Below are positions 24,511 through 36,882 of a stretch of 64,000 nucleotides of DNA, piece by piece (the first letter of the stretch is position 1; every line of letters starts with the position of its first letter). The stretch comes from Brachypterus glaber. Its lineage: Eukaryota > Arthropoda > Insecta > Coleoptera > Kateretidae. The notes under the pieces are model-generated. The model ran no database searches. It had not been told where the DNA came from and saw nothing but the letters and a program-made list of their open reading frames with translations. The stretch is taken from assembly GCA_958510825.1 (NCBI GenBank), contig OY294051.1:33458998-33522997 (forward strand), written 5' to 3'. The translations under genes were made by a program, and so were the position numbers.

Positions 24511-24655
24511 ATAATTACGTAACGCAAATTTTGATCATTTTGGACCCCCATCCGCCCCCTGTAACGCTATTTTCCTATACTATTAACATGGGCGTAACTC
24601 CAAAATGACCCCTACCCCCCCTAGGAGCGTTACGTAATACTTGAACGTTCCCTAA
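24511..24655. repeat. small hairpin MITE, GGGAACGTTCAAGTATT family
   Basis: This is close to the reverse complement of 18922-19062, from TACGTAACGCAAATTTTGAT to ACTTGAACGTTCCCT. Its outer left end is lost or obscured by the adjoining SINE tail. Confidence 0.75.
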
Positions 24656-26303
24656 ACAAATATATTAAATAGCGTGGTCCCTACAACGCATTTTCACTAT
24701 ATCATCTCATTTACTATTTACAATTCTGTTAAGGATACATGTTTCCTTTAAAATGATTTATCTTATTTTTGCGGTTAATTTAAAATTTTACTTACAGTAA
24801 TTTGACCACAAATCTGGCGTCTATCTCAAAATAATAATTTAAATTATCAAGTACACTCCTTATCTTGTCAATGCACATATTTTAATTAAATATAATTGTA
24901 GTTTAAAGGATGGAGTTTATCTGGAATAAGCTGGTCCGAAAAAGCAATACCCTCAAAAACTGACACATAATATCCTATTTACCTGTTTTTTGAATTGGTC
25001 AGTATCATCAGCAATGGAAAGCAGTTGTTAAAAATATGCAAAAATAAACGTAAATACTAAAAATAAAACATTTGAACACTATTTTGCCTAGTACTGTCCA
25101 AAATGTTGAACAATTAAAAAAATATATATATTTACGTGTTTCTAAAACTTGACAGCATAATTTGAGAGTACCGTGAGTTGGTTCCTAAAAAGTTATGTTA
25201 TATCTATTTTTGTCCATTTTTGAAATTTTCATTCACCTGGCACCACCATGAAACGTGAAGATATTGAACATATTCAAAAAAAAAAAATATATATATAAAT
25301 AGGAAACTAAGGGAAGCTTAATCTTAAAGGTTGTTACTTTTTCCCTGTATGTTCTTAGAACTTAAAAAGCCATTGGAAATTAAAATTTTTAGAATTTTGT
25401 GATTTTATACGTAAATCACAGTTTTTTGACTTAATTAGCAGGCTTGTTACATTGTTGATCAATGGAGATAATATTTTTAAGCCCCAAAGTTTTATTTATG
25501 TACATTTTTGTCAAAACTCTAGTCCCAGGCGCAAATAGGACCATATATTTTGGAGGCTACAAAAGAGTTGAGTAAAAAGAATTAGGCATTGGAGGCCCTC
25601 CTGCTTAATTACTCCAATGGATGGCGCTGATATACAAATATGTTGTAAAATAAAATTTAGTACTTGGAGGCTAATTTTCCTTTTGTTTAAGTCAGCTTTT
25701 AAATAACGTATTAGTCATGAAATTTGAAGCAAAAGATCATATCTTGTGTTTTCAGTCTCAATAAACACTCAAAAGTGCACTAGAAGTGTAAAACTAAGCA
25801 TGTAACTTAATAGGACATACTTCTTTAGACATTAAAGCACGAACATGCTATTAGAATTCAGGTTCAATGTCCCTTTTTAGATAACAAAGTACTTTACGTA
25901 CGGAAGGTACTATCCATAGTTAAGAAATGTTAAGAAAGGTTATGTTTGTTTAACTATTTGTTTAAAAACTTTTACGATTTTTAAATGCATAATATTGTTA
26001 AAGATACACATAAATATATGAAACAGAACTAAGACTAAGACTACACTCTACTGGTCTGAAGCATCTCACCCTGAATTGTAATAAATCTCATTTTACCGTA
26101 AATGTTTTATACTGTATTTATTTTTTTACATAATATTTGGATAAAATTACACAAGATACTTATAGCTTTTAAATCTGGAGTATAATACTTTTCTTCCATA
26201 CTCTTTAATAAAATTATCTCTTTTATGATATGACTTTATCTTCCACATTTCCAACATGTTGCACAGTAATATATTTTCCTATATCTTATTTATTTTATTA
26301 CAG

Positions 26304-26761
26304 AGGGCAGTGAAGATGAAATTGAAGTGACAACAACCCAAGATCAAGACCAAAAAGAAACAACAATGGCGACCAAAATAGAACAATTTAACAACAATTT
26401 TTCATCCGAAGAATTTTTGTTACGCTCAATGTCTGGAAAACCAAAAATTGAAGAAAATTTAGATTATTTACCAGAAAAGAAACTTAACAACAACTTTTCT
26501 TCAGAAGAAATGATGTTACATCTAATGTCCAGGAAACGAAAATATGAGGAAGATAATTTAGAATATTCACCAGAAAAGAGATTATGTAGTATATATCTTA
26601 GAGCCAGAGAAATTGTTTTGGCCAGTGGAGTTTTACCAAATGAGCTAGAAATAAGAGAAAACGGAGTTTTTACGAAAACAATTGTACCAAAAGGGACAAG
26701 ATATGGACCATTTCAAGGAAAATGGGCTACGATTCCAGAAGATATAAGATTTGCTTGGGAG
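26304..26761 (+). CDS. ham: PR-domain zinc-finger gene (hamlet/MECOM/PRDM16-like), internal exon with leader and N-terminal PR domain
   Basis: This exon (458 bp) follows the acceptor TATTTTATTACAG and ends at GAG before GTAAGT. It enters two bases into a codon and leaves in phase 0. It encodes an acidic start (GSEDEIEV), two tandem 32-33-residue units (26390-26485 and 26486-26584, each NNNFSSEE...PEK(K/R)L), then LPNELEIRENGVFTKTIVPK and GTRYGPFQGKWA, ending FAWE. In MECOM/PRDM16 proteins the corresponding order is ELRES...GIWTKRKI...FGPY.G...GWE, which places this in the hamlet class. Those proteins are nuclear transcription factors; in flies hamlet acts in sensory-neuron and olfactory lineage fate. 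Reading past the donor hits a stop at 26786-26788. Other PRDM subfamilies remain possible for the exact name. Confidence 0.8.
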
Positions 26762-28224
26762 GTAAGTGTTGTTTCAGAAAGACATTGATACCAACTTGAT
26801 TTCTGTACAGGATTTTTTTTAATTACAGCCCCTTTTTAATTATTTATCTTGTGGCTTGAGTTTTATTACAAAGTGATCAATCGTACACACAGTTTAGCAT
26901 TGCTGTATATCTACACATATGTACATAACATAAACCTAACCTAACTTTTTTTAATACTTGGTTTTCGTTGCCTTTTTTTTGTATGTTTGTTGTTTTTGAT
27001 AGGGCTAATTGAGGGGGGGGCGTAGACCCTTATTTAAACAGAAAATTTATTTCAAACGAAAAACATTAAAAACCTTATAGTGACACTGTACTCCCATTAG
27101 GCTTACTCTTTTTTTTAATAAGCAACAACCAACTAACACTTTTATTTCAACAAAACGTTGCAATGTGTATACAACGTGAAGTTTAGTTACATGTTTATTG
27201 ATATATTCGAGAGTACTTGAGTATAATATGACATATTTTCTTAAGTAGGCTACTTTAAGATATGATAAAAAAAGTATAAAACATGTTGGAATCGTAAGTA
27301 TCTGGTTGCACTAAAATATTTTCGGAAATAGGGGTAATTTAAGGGTGACAATATTGCTAGTATTTATATAAAGTACTATTTCCTAAAATAAGGGAGAAAT
27401 AATCTCTATTCATTCATCTGTGAAATTAGACTGTATTTGTAGAATATATTAGTAGAGATTTAACGTATTTTTTCAATCATAAATTGATATACACTGGGAA
27501 AATTACGTTGTTCTATCAACATAATAATTATATTATAAACTTTATATTTAGAAAAACCACCTGACAAATGTATTTCAGATAAAATAGTTAAATTTAAAAT
27601 CAAAATTGTAAACTATTTTACCAAACATTAATTAATCCTTTTTTAAGTTTACTATTATTATTTACTATAATTTTGTTCGATATCAAGGGGAATTCTACTA
27701 ACTTGTTATATTTAGGGATGAGACTAACTATAATTAAATATTACATTTACTTATTCATTGAAAAATAAAAATTTAGTATTCACAAAAATTGGTATAACTT
27801 AAACCAGATTAGGATTATTCAACGTGTTACTGTATATTTCAATACAATGGGAGTATGCAATCCCCAATTTTCCAAATATATTGAAATTCAATGCTTATTG
27901 TGTTTATCTATACCAGTGGATATCCTAAGGATTTAGTTTTGATCTCTTTTTGGTGCTTTTGGTGTGAAAAGGGGTTTTTCAGTAATGAATATGTCAATCA
28001 TCTTATCACCTGGTATATAAAACATATACAGAGTGTTTAGAAACGAAGGGTGTCTGGCCGCCCAAAGTTTGTAGGTACATGTATTTTCAAACATGCTAGA
28101 TATTTTGTATTTTTCTCCATTTGCTCCCCTTGCCCCACCCCAATTTTTACCAAAAACTGTAGCTAAAAGCGTTACACGTATTGTCAAAGATAAAAAAAAC
28201 CCCACGTTTTGGAATATACTTGTA

Positions 28225-28312
28225 TACAAGCATTCTATATTCTACATTAAAATACATTGTATATTCTACAATATTGTATATACTTTTCATTGTATATTCT
28301 ACAATATACTTG
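28225..28312 (+). repeat. short AT-rich minisatellite
   Basis: Units of the form CATTGTATATTCTACAATAT repeat about three times with variation (CATTCTATATTCTACATTAA, then two closer copies). The reading frames over it, rich in Tyr, Ile, Phe and Cys, are artefacts. Confidence 0.7.
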
Positions 28313-28319
28313 ACTACTA

Positions 28320-28455
28320 TGATCTATTTAAACGGGATAGTGACTCATATTGAACGGGTACGGAATGTAAGAGGGGAGACTAAGTATAGGCGTTGCGGGT
28401 AAGGAAGCATGAAGCGGGAGGTTGCTTAAGCATGAATCACTATCACGTTTAGACG
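28320..28455 (-). repeat. dispersed repeat, inverted copy at 38715-38870
   Basis: The reverse complement carries CTTGCTTAA-like and CGCAAC...CTATACTT...CCCTCTTAC blocks, then ATATGAGTCACTATC, in the same order as 38728-38850. Ends resembling GTGACTC and GAGTCAC are inverted. No protein is encoded. Confidence 0.6.
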
Positions 28456-29061
28456 AATTAGCCTATAATTATTTTAATGTATTTATATTTATTTAGATAA
28501 TTGTTTTTAAAATTATCTTTTTGACTGTGATTACTATCAATATTATGAGATACATTTTTAATTTAATACAGACAGGCATTTTTAAAAAATATTCCTTAAA
28601 ACCTTAGATAAGATATGTGATTTTTTTGTTGTAAGTATAAGTAATCTGTTAAAAAGTGGACAAAACAAAAACAGTTCTCAGCTTTACTAGTAATAATATC
28701 AAATACCTAAATCAACAAAATATGGTGAGATAGTTTAGATATAATTTTTATACATACCTATCTACCTAAGTGCTTATTAAATATTATAATTTTTAAACGG
28801 TTAGTATTGAAAAAGGAATGCAAATTTTTCGATAGATTGATATTTGATTTTTGATTGACAAGGGTTATTTATAAATACTATTTAAATAAGTTAAAAGGGT
28901 TCATTCAAAAATTATTTAGTATTAATCAAAAACAGAAGTCTTCTTGTTAAAAACATTAGTATATTACTAGGGGATATTTTTTTTTAAGTAATATTTAATT
29001 TGTTACTTTAAAGGTGTTATCATAACCTTATTTAGCAAGAAAAATTTTTTTTATATCATAC

Positions 29062-29781
29062 AGTGCGGTCCAAAAGTCACCCCCCCTCTTAACTTTTGAA
29101 CGAGTTGAGATATCGATTTCAAATTTAGAACTCTTAAATAAGACAACTTAAACTATCTTTAAGCATATATTGGATACTTTTATCTCTTAAAATGTGAGCA
29201 GGAGGGCATGGGGGGAATTATTTTTAAATAGAAAGGGGGGTCGTGTGATACATCATTTTAAAGCCTTTAAAATTCTCTATATAACCATAAATTTTTAAAA
29301 TTTTTAAACATCTTTTTTAAGGTTTTGATTTTTCAGTTTTTTGTGCTAAAAAAATAAATTTTTAAGTTTTTTTTGTTAATTTTTATTTATGTCAACTAAA
29401 ATTAGTTTAAAAGTATAATTTACTTTTTTTCATTATGAAATAAAGCATTTTTAAAAAATTGTTTGGATTTTTTAGAGAAATTTTGACAAAAATACCCATT
29501 TTCAACCCTATTTTAAACCCAAAAAAATGTTTAAAAAAAATAAAAAATATACAGTTAAATGGAGAATTTCATAAGCTTTAAAATGATGTATCACACGACC
29601 CACCTTTCTATTTAAAAAAATGTCGCCCCATGCCCCCCTGCCCACATTTTAAGAGCTAAAAGTATCAAATATATGCTTAAAGATAGTTTAAGTTGTCTTA
29701 TTTAAGAGTTCTAAATTTGAAGTCGATATCTAAACTCGTTCAAAAGTTAAGAGGGAAAGGGGTGACTTTTGGACCGCTCTG
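29062..29781. mobile_element. palindromic MITE family P1, copy 2 (TA-flanked)
   Basis: Flanked by TA at 29060-29061 and 29782-29783. It begins CAGTGCGGTCCAAAAGTCAC and ends GACTTTTGGACCGCTCTG, with arms complementary for about 230-270 bp and an AT-rich centre. It sits inside the large intron, so it is transcribed with the pre-mRNA if the gene model holds. Confidence 0.92.
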
Positions 29782-30309
29782 TATATCATATCAATAAAAT
29801 GAATTATGATCAGTGTTTTGTATAAATGACAAACCCCAGATATTTAAATATATTTTACTTAACCGTAATTCAGTATTCCACTTTTTAACGTATTATTTAT
29901 TCAGAAAACAAGATTTTTCCCATATTTTTTTCTTTAAAAACGTTATCTAGTTTGGCCACCTTACAATTTTTTGACATACATTGTTCACATCAAGATGTAA
30001 AATAGCTGTCTTGTGCATATGATATTTTTGACGTGTTTGTTACTTCCAATTATGTGAATATAATGGACAAAATATACTGTCCCCTTGTTACTTATTGACC
30101 TTTTTTTCGTATCATGTCCATTCTGTTTTGTTTGGGGTCAAACGTGTGTGACAATCAAAACTGGAACTTGAATATATCTTACAAATTTTTTAATTGAGAT
30201 ATTCAAATATGAAGAGAACAGCTTTAAAATAACCTTTAAAATTAAATAATAGGAAATCAGTTTTTTGCTGAAAAGATTATATTTGTGGAATAATAAGTAC
30301 ATTATTTTA

Positions 30310-30535
30310 TTTTCCCAGGACAGTCTTACGTTAGTATTTTTTTATATTTCTCAACATTTTATATGCATAAAAGATCATATTAGCAAAAAAAATTGTGTCC
30401 GTCGGTCTATCTGCTATCGCTTTGAGCTAAATATTCAAAGTTTGAAATATAAGTTCCTAATCCTTTCTTGGGTATAAAAAATATTTTTTTATTTTTTATT
30501 TTTTCTTAAAAAAAAATATATTTTTTAAATAAAAA
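30310..30535 (+). repeat. AT-rich repeat related to 18062-18360
   Basis: Shared order: TTTCTC(G/A)AC, GTTTTATA, AAAAAAATTGTGTCCGTCGG (TTCTGTCTGTCGG in the other copy), a leader-like stretch, then TTGGGTATAAAAA and a poly-T run. This is one of several repeats with GTCTGT/GACAGA words. There is no coding signal. Confidence 0.4.
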
Positions 30536-30571
30536 AAATTGTTGATGATAGGAATAGTAATGAGAGAAGAA

Positions 30572-30924
30572 CAGGGTGGCCCATAAGTCACTTTATCATT
30601 TAAAAATTGATTAACTTTTTTGTTTGACATTTTTTTAATTTATTTCTTTTAAATTAAATTAAATTTTTTTTTTTGACTATGTATGAAAAAAACATGTGTT
30701 TTAAATGACTTCCATTTTCCGCTTTGTAAGCAGGGGCTCTTTTCACGACATTTTCCATGATGGCTCCTAACATGTATGGCTTAAGTTGTTGAATAGTCCT
30801 GGGCTTGTTGAAATACACCCGATCTTTCTGTACTCTATATTGTAAAAGAAACAAATAAAAAAATTAACAAAAACAAAACAGTTATTCAATTTTTAAATGG
30901 TAAAGTAACTTATGGGCCACCCTG
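30572..30924 (-). mobile_element. mariner/Tc1-like deletion derivative with transposase C-terminal remnant
   Basis: The inverted ends are about 45 bp: CAGGGTGGCCCATAAGTCAC on the left and GTAACTTATGGGCCACCCTG on the right. On the minus strand the interior encodes DRVYFNKPRTIQQLKPYMLG and then RAPAYKAENGSHLKHMFF. This is the conserved end of an IS630/mariner-type DDE transposase (VYxNKPRT...LK...NGxHxxH). The catalytic core is deleted. It is related to the longer relic at 52080-52590. A TA follows the right end; the left flank is not TA. Confidence 0.8.
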
Positions 30925-31252
30925 TAGAAACGCGGTTTTTCTTACTCATATTCATCACAATTAAAGTGATGAATCCTTGTGATTATTTTAGAATAGAAAA
31001 GGGACACAAAGGGGCAAAACATGCACCATTTTATTATGAAATATATCTGTGTGAAAGAGATAAATCGGGCTGTAAAAAAGTAGATGTCCGGTAGCACATT
31101 GGACAGTCATCAAAGTTAATAATTACTATTTTGTTTGAATGTCACAACATCTGCATTAACGATTAATTTTTAGTGTGAGCAATTTGAAAATTTTATTTGC
31201 AAAGCTTTAGGGGATTTTTTTTAATTTATTTAAAATAAGGCTCTAACCAAAT

Positions 31253-31516
31253 GGGAGGGTTTGGGTTAGTGGTCTACCGCGTCTACATGACAAGCCTACT
31301 AGCCAATCTAGAGTGAGTTCGATTCTCACTGGTGCCGATTTGCCTTTTTCAGTTAATTAATAATTGAAATTTGGCGATAAGTGAAGCGGACACTCCCTAG
31401 AAACTGGTTCGAAAGTCAGTATAAGGCGGTGGTTCCCTCTACTACTAGCCCACACAAGTCCCGGGCTTAGGGGATACTTAAGTAGAATAGTACGAGGTTA
31501 AACAAACAAACAAACA
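31253..31516 (+). mobile_element. tRNA-derived SINE, copy 2
   Basis: The A-box-like TGGGTTAGTGG (31262-31272) and an intact B box GTTCGATTC (31317-31325) are followed by the family body and an (AAAC)n tail at about 31500-31516. A small deletion relative to copy 3 lies after TTTGGCGA. Confidence 0.88.
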
Positions 31517-31689
31517 TAAAAAACAACCTCTTTTTTATTCTCAAGTTGAGTAAGAATTTTCAGTTTAAAGTTATAACAGCATCCGCCGTGAGTAATTTTA
31601 CGTTTTATGTTAGATTTAGGTAAAATTTTTAACTTTTTAGGTATACTTGTATAACTTTATTTATCTACACTGTACATCGAACAAAAATA

Positions 31690-32203
31690 TATATCCCAAG
31701 GACAGAAATTTTTTAATTTTAAACAAAATTATAAAAATATTAATTTATTATTCTCTTGGTACTGAAGAGGGCCAGCAGCCCGAAACTGTCAGTCTACCAA
31801 TATCACTCTGTACGATGATTGAAAAATAGATTGATGGAATAATAAATTAATATTTTTATAATTTTGTTTAAAATTAAAAATTTCTGTCCTTGATAAGTCT
31901 ACGCCTAACCACTCGTTAGTGGTACTATGTGCTTGAGACACACAAGTCTTCAACTTGCTACCATTTAAAGTCTCCAGACTAGGAGAGGTATGAGTAGTTG
32001 TATACATCTAGCAATAGATGGAGTACAAGTCTACATCAATCTAATGGCTATATTCCTTTTGCGAATAAAGTCTAAAACCGTTTTTTTAATCAGCGTGCAG
32101 AGTTGACTCTTGGTACTGAAGAGGGCCAGCAGCCCGAAACTGTCAGTCTACCAATATCACTCTGTACTATGATTGGAAAATAGATTGATGGAATAATAAA
32201 TTT
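31690..32203. repeat. composite repeat: hairpin plus 96-bp direct duplicate
   Basis: AAGGACAGAAATTTTTTAAT (31697 on) to TTATTATTC pairs with 31836-31895, giving arms of about 57 bp. Between the arms sits a GAAGAGGGCCAGCAGCCCG unit (31753-31848), and a nearly identical unit recurs at 32107-32202, 354 bp away. Pieces of both the arms and the flank (ATCTAGCAATAGATGG) recur at 42446-42720. Probably one dispersed family with nested copies. Confidence 0.7.
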
Positions 32204-33087
32204 ATATATCCCAAGTTATGGAAATTATTAAAATAAAAAAGCTTGTCCTTAAACATATTTCTTATTTAGGTTCGATTCTAAATTGATAAAGAATGTTTTA
32301 CGGAGATAAATAGTAATATTTCAATGCAAATTAATAAAAAATAGTAATCAGGGACAGAGTTGTAAAATATTTAATACAAATATTCTCATGTAAAGAAAAA
32401 CTAAGGAAATGCATTTCAATGAAATGATTTCATATTGTAACCACAATAAACTTGATAATTTAAAACTGATAAAACTAATAATCGATTAACAAGAAACTAA
32501 AGGTTTAATCAAGGGTTTTCTGTTACTTATCAGGTACAATTTAAAAAAAAATAGGTATGGTCGGTTTTGTCATTTTTTAAAAAAATTTTTTCCTTTCCAC
32601 ATTATCCTGAAGTTATCACTTCCTTGAATTATTTGAAACAGCTACTAATCCCACATTTTTCTTTATAAAATTCTCCACTTTCATAAAATTTCTACCCCCA
32701 TATCCTTTTTTCTTCTCTATATTTCCGTTACTTCGATTTTCTTCTTTTAGTATAATCAGCCAAAACGATTTGTTTGTATTTTTTTTGGACTTCACTGAAA
32801 AAAAAAATCCTTGGACTTTCGATATGTTTAAAGCCATATTCTCTGGTTTCAAGGCTACTATTTCTTTGAATCAAAATCAATGTCCTTGAATTAAGAGTAT
32901 GAGTTTTTTAATAAGGATCCGCGCTCTTCATTCCAGGACATTGACTTTGGTTCAAAGCTGGAATTACTTAATATCCATGCCCCTTTTATACACATCGCCA
33001 AAATTCTTGCCCCCCCAATTATTTTGAAACTTAAACAAAAATTATTATATCAAATATGTGGGTTCAATTCTACATTATATTGAAATT

Positions 33088-33590
33088 CTAAGGGAACGTT
33101 CAAGTATTCCGTAACGCAAATTTTGATCATTTTGGACTTTCCATGAAAAAAAAAACTTACATGCGATAAAGTATTTCGAATAAATGCAGAATTGAACCCA
33201 CATATTTGTTAAAATAATTTTTTTTACGTTTCAAATTAATTAGGCCAAAACTCTAAAACGTTACGCCGCGTTACAGGGGGGGGGGGGGGGCTGGTGTCAG
33301 TAAAAATGTTACGTAACACTTAAAAAATTATTAACTTATAAAATGTTTATTGGATCACGTTTTTAACAAAAGAGACGTATTCCTTGCAAATTTTATTGCA
33401 CACGGCGTGGTTAAAGGTTCACTAAATCCTCTAAACAAAAACAAATTAGAGATGGAAAACCATAGCCAATAACCGGTTTTCGGTTAAGCGGTTGCGGAAA
33501 ATGTTAGGCCGCGTTACATGGGGGGGGGGGGGGTGAGGGTCAAAAATGTCAAAATTTCGCGTTACCTAATACTTGAACGTTCCCAAAGTA
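33088..33590. repeat. composite of GGGAACGTTCAAGTATT family ends with poly-G runs
   Basis: The left end TAAGGGAACGTTCAAGTATT (33089 on) and right end ACTTGAACGTTCCC (33570-33584) are inverted, with interior blocks repeated. Two runs of G (about 33276-33290 and 33520-33533) lie after CGCGTTACA. A local inverted repeat, TGGGTTCAATTCTACATT and TGCAGAATTGAACCCACA, brackets 33060-33203. Confidence 0.6.
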
Positions 33591-34445
33591 TTAAATAAAC
33601 TAAATTAAAAAAGTTTATAATCTTCGATTTTACTATACACAATAGTTAAAATCCCATTGAATTAAAACTATTTAGTTGACTATACAGGATAGAGTTGTAA
33701 AATAATAATTCATTTATAACTCATCCAGGTCCATTCATAATTTTTACAATACCCTTGAGACATGCTGACGCGCATTCATAAAAACATTTAAGGCTAAATT
33801 TCGGTCTCTTTTTTCTAAAATATTTCAAAGAAAGATTGGGATGCTACCGTTTACCTACTCTCGCCGCCTAGACTGTGAAGATTTATTACTTGGAAATCAC
33901 TTGTAACCTCACATTCTTATGATAAAAAGTGATCATTGATAGTTTGACACCTCCGTTAAAAAACCGCCCGCTGTGACTAAAGTGACAATAACATAGAAAA
34001 GCTATATCCTAGAGGATTGAACATGTTTCTATATGTAATATTCTTCTTTTGTGATATTAATATAAAAATTTTCGGGTTTTTAGAAGGAGATTAAAATTAT
34101 ATGGGGTGTCTTTTTAATACTTTTACTGCTCTGTATCCACATGGAGAAAATAATTTTGATTTAGACCGAAAAAAGTTTTTTATTATGAGCCGATGATCGC
34201 TTTTGTTATATTATATTGGGCTGATCATTGTTTTTATTGTTTTCGTTGCTTTTATGAATGAATTCATTATAGTAACGAAAATTCATTAATAAAATAGATT
34301 TAATATTATTATAACACTTTGCTTGTTAAAATTAAAATTATACAGTACTTATAATACATCTTTAGGGTAGATTACCCCTTTACAATAAGAACTAAATGTA
34401 TCACAATCATTGTAAGATTCTCAAAATTCAAGCTTACAAAAATCT

Positions 34446-34561
<116 letters not shown>

Positions 34562-35334
34562 TTTACATTACAACATAGTTAAAAATTCCCCGGACAGGCA
34601 GACAGACCGAAAGAAAGACAGTAATACTAACGTCAAATACCTAATATTTTTTTTAATTTCTTATGCATGTTGATATGTAGGTATACAAATTTGAAAAAGA
34701 CGTGATGATACAAAGAAAAACACATTGATTGTATCTTGTTTCACATTTCACAAAAAAAAGTTGACAATCGGCTGCTTTTGTGAAAAGACACCTTTGATAA
34801 TTATCTATATACCGCTGCTACCTATGGGTCATTGATATCCCAGAATGGACCAAAAATGCACCTTTTGTGCAAATTCTTCGATGGTATTGATACCCATGAT
34901 GGGTCTTGTCTGATTTCTAACTACCGTGACGAGTTGACCAATGTATAGTCAAATAATGGGAAAATATAAATCTTTTTTCGACTGTATTTATTTTTCAATT
35001 GTTTGTTGACACTTTTTAAACATCCAGTGGACAATGGACGATCATTTATTTTTATGTCTTCTTTATTTGAAATCGAAACCATTTGAGGTCTTAATTTTCA
35101 GAAACATTTGGGTAATTTTTCAATTTATCACCAACTACCAGACATTACTTTGTTGTCAAATATTTTGCTATTATTAATGATTAACGTTTGCATATTATTA
35201 AACAAAAAACATTAAATTTTAGGATTTCTGGAAAAAAACATTTTATATTTTTTGTCTAAAAGTATTACTCAAGTTTTTAACGTGAGACATTATTTGACAA
35301 AACTTAAATAGTAGTGTTCTGTTATAATTATGTA

Positions 35335-35617
35335 CACTGATAAAAGAGTTTATTTGCGTCAACTAAATATTTGGTTGGATATGGTCAATTAAATTATTTG
35401 GTTGGGACAAATAAATTTTATTAGAGTCAAATAAATATTTAGTTCATGTAAAAAAATATTTTAATTGCAAAATGATTTATTAATGGAAACAAAATAATTT
35501 ATTTGGCAGAAATAAAATTTATTTGACTCACATAAAGTTTATTTGTCCCAACCAAATATTTAATTGGCCATATCCAACCAAATATTTAGTTGACGCAAAT
35601 AAACAGTTTTATCAGTG
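35335..35617. mobile_element. 283-bp fully palindromic MITE (TA-flanked)
   Basis: It begins CACTGATAAAAGAGTTTATT and ends AATAAACAGTTTTATCAGTG, with TA at 35333-35334 and 35618-35619. Almost the whole element is palindromic, built from repeats of ATTTGGTTGG and AAATAAATTT words that pair with CCAACCAAAT and AAATTTATTT. It is non-coding and lies inside the large intron. Confidence 0.9.
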
Positions 35618-36196
35618 TACAGGTTTATTCTGTAGTAGTCTATTATATGTAGTTCCTCGCTAACCGGGGGTAAATTGGGACCTTACAACTAATAAATTAC
35701 TGCAGATAAAGGTCATATTGTTTAAAAAGAATACGAATGAAATTGATTTTTTCCTTGTTAGATATGTAATTAAAAAATAAGATTCTGTTTTAAGCATTCG
35801 GTAAAAAAAAATAATTAACTTTCTTTTAGTATAAAATTATTTTTTATGATAAGATACTAAAAACCCAGAAACACAAAAAACATAAATTATTAAATCCAGC
35901 AAGAAGTTGTGGTTAATTGTTTGTTAAACATTTGTGAAATTCTTCGTGAAAACTCTGAAAACAATTTTCCTTATTATATAATAAATGAACTGAACTTTAC
36001 TCGGTAAAAACCTATTCCATCTCAAGTTATCTAAAAGTTATTTCCCTTATGTCAAAACAAGAAGTATATAATTGATCATATAAGATACAGGGGTAAGCAA
36101 GGATCAGAGAAAAGTACTAAGAACAACGACAAACATAAATTGGTCAAACATAAGCTCATAAGAGTGTATGATAGGTTTTCCGTGCAAAAAATTCTA

Positions 36197-36882
36197 CAGA
36201 GCGGTCCAAAAGTCACCCCCCACCCTCTTAACTTTTGACTGAGTTGAGATATCGAACTTTTAACTTTTAAAAAGTCCAAACTATCTTTTAGCATATATTT
36301 GATAGTTTCAGCTCTTAAAATGTGGACAGGGGGACATGGGGACATTTTTTTAAATGGAAAGGGGGTCCGTGTGATACATCATTTTAAAGAAAATAAAATT
36401 CTCTATTGGACTATATATTTTTTAATTTTTTTAAATATTTTTTTTAAGGTTTTGGATTTTCAATTTTTGCTAGAAATGGGATTTTTTAAGTGTTTTTTTT
36501 TTTGTAAATTTTTATTTATGTCAATTAAAATTAGTTTAAAAGTATAATTTACATTATTTCATCACGAAAAAAATTGATTGATGTTTTTAGAGAAATTTTG
36601 ACAAAAATTTGGTTATTAACCCTATTTTAAACCTTTAAAAAAATTTAAAAATGTATAGTTAAATGTAGAATTTTATACGCTTTAAAATTATGTATCATAC
36701 GATCCCCCTTCCATTTAAAAAATGTACCCTCATGCCCCCCTGCCCACATTTTAAGGGTTAAAAGTATCAAGTATATGCTAAAGGATAATTTAAGTTGTCT
36801 TATTTAAGAGTTCTAAATTTGAAGTCTATATTTCAACTCGTTCAAAAGTTACGAGGGGGGGGGTAACTTTTGGACCGCTCTG
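36197..36882. mobile_element. palindromic MITE family P1, copy 3
   Basis: Starts CAGAGCGGTCCAAAAGTCAC after TA (36195-36196) and ends TTTTGGACCGCTCTG, followed by CA instead of TA, so the right flanking base has mutated. The arms again carry the complementary CAGGGGGACATGGGG and CATGCCCCCCTGCCC blocks. It is intronic. Confidence 0.9.

Larger units (their letters stand above)
1..26303. other. upstream or intronic region, repeat-rich, no supported host exon
   Basis: No convincing host coding exon was found here. The next exon starts at 26304 in the middle of a codon, so at least one earlier exon must exist, either hidden here or left of the window. Named repeats are listed separately. Stretches with nothing recognisable beyond AT-rich sequence and homopolymer runs include roughly 7440-8260, 8650-11500, 15200-16280, 19070-20230 and 24660-26300. 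Slightly GC-richer unique patches lie at about 11720-11830, 12095-12215 and 17105-17345 and could be regulatory or non-coding exon sequence, but nothing identifies them. Confidence 0.6.

Noticed and set aside
26762..26788. Protein ending at 26788 as a complete 153-codon gene
   Set aside because: The frame starts at GTG within an exon and passes a GTAAGT donor; splicing to 54927 restores the PR domain instead.
28093..28402. Overlapping small plus-strand frames
   Set aside because: They run through an AT minisatellite and a dispersed repeat shared with 38.7 kb.
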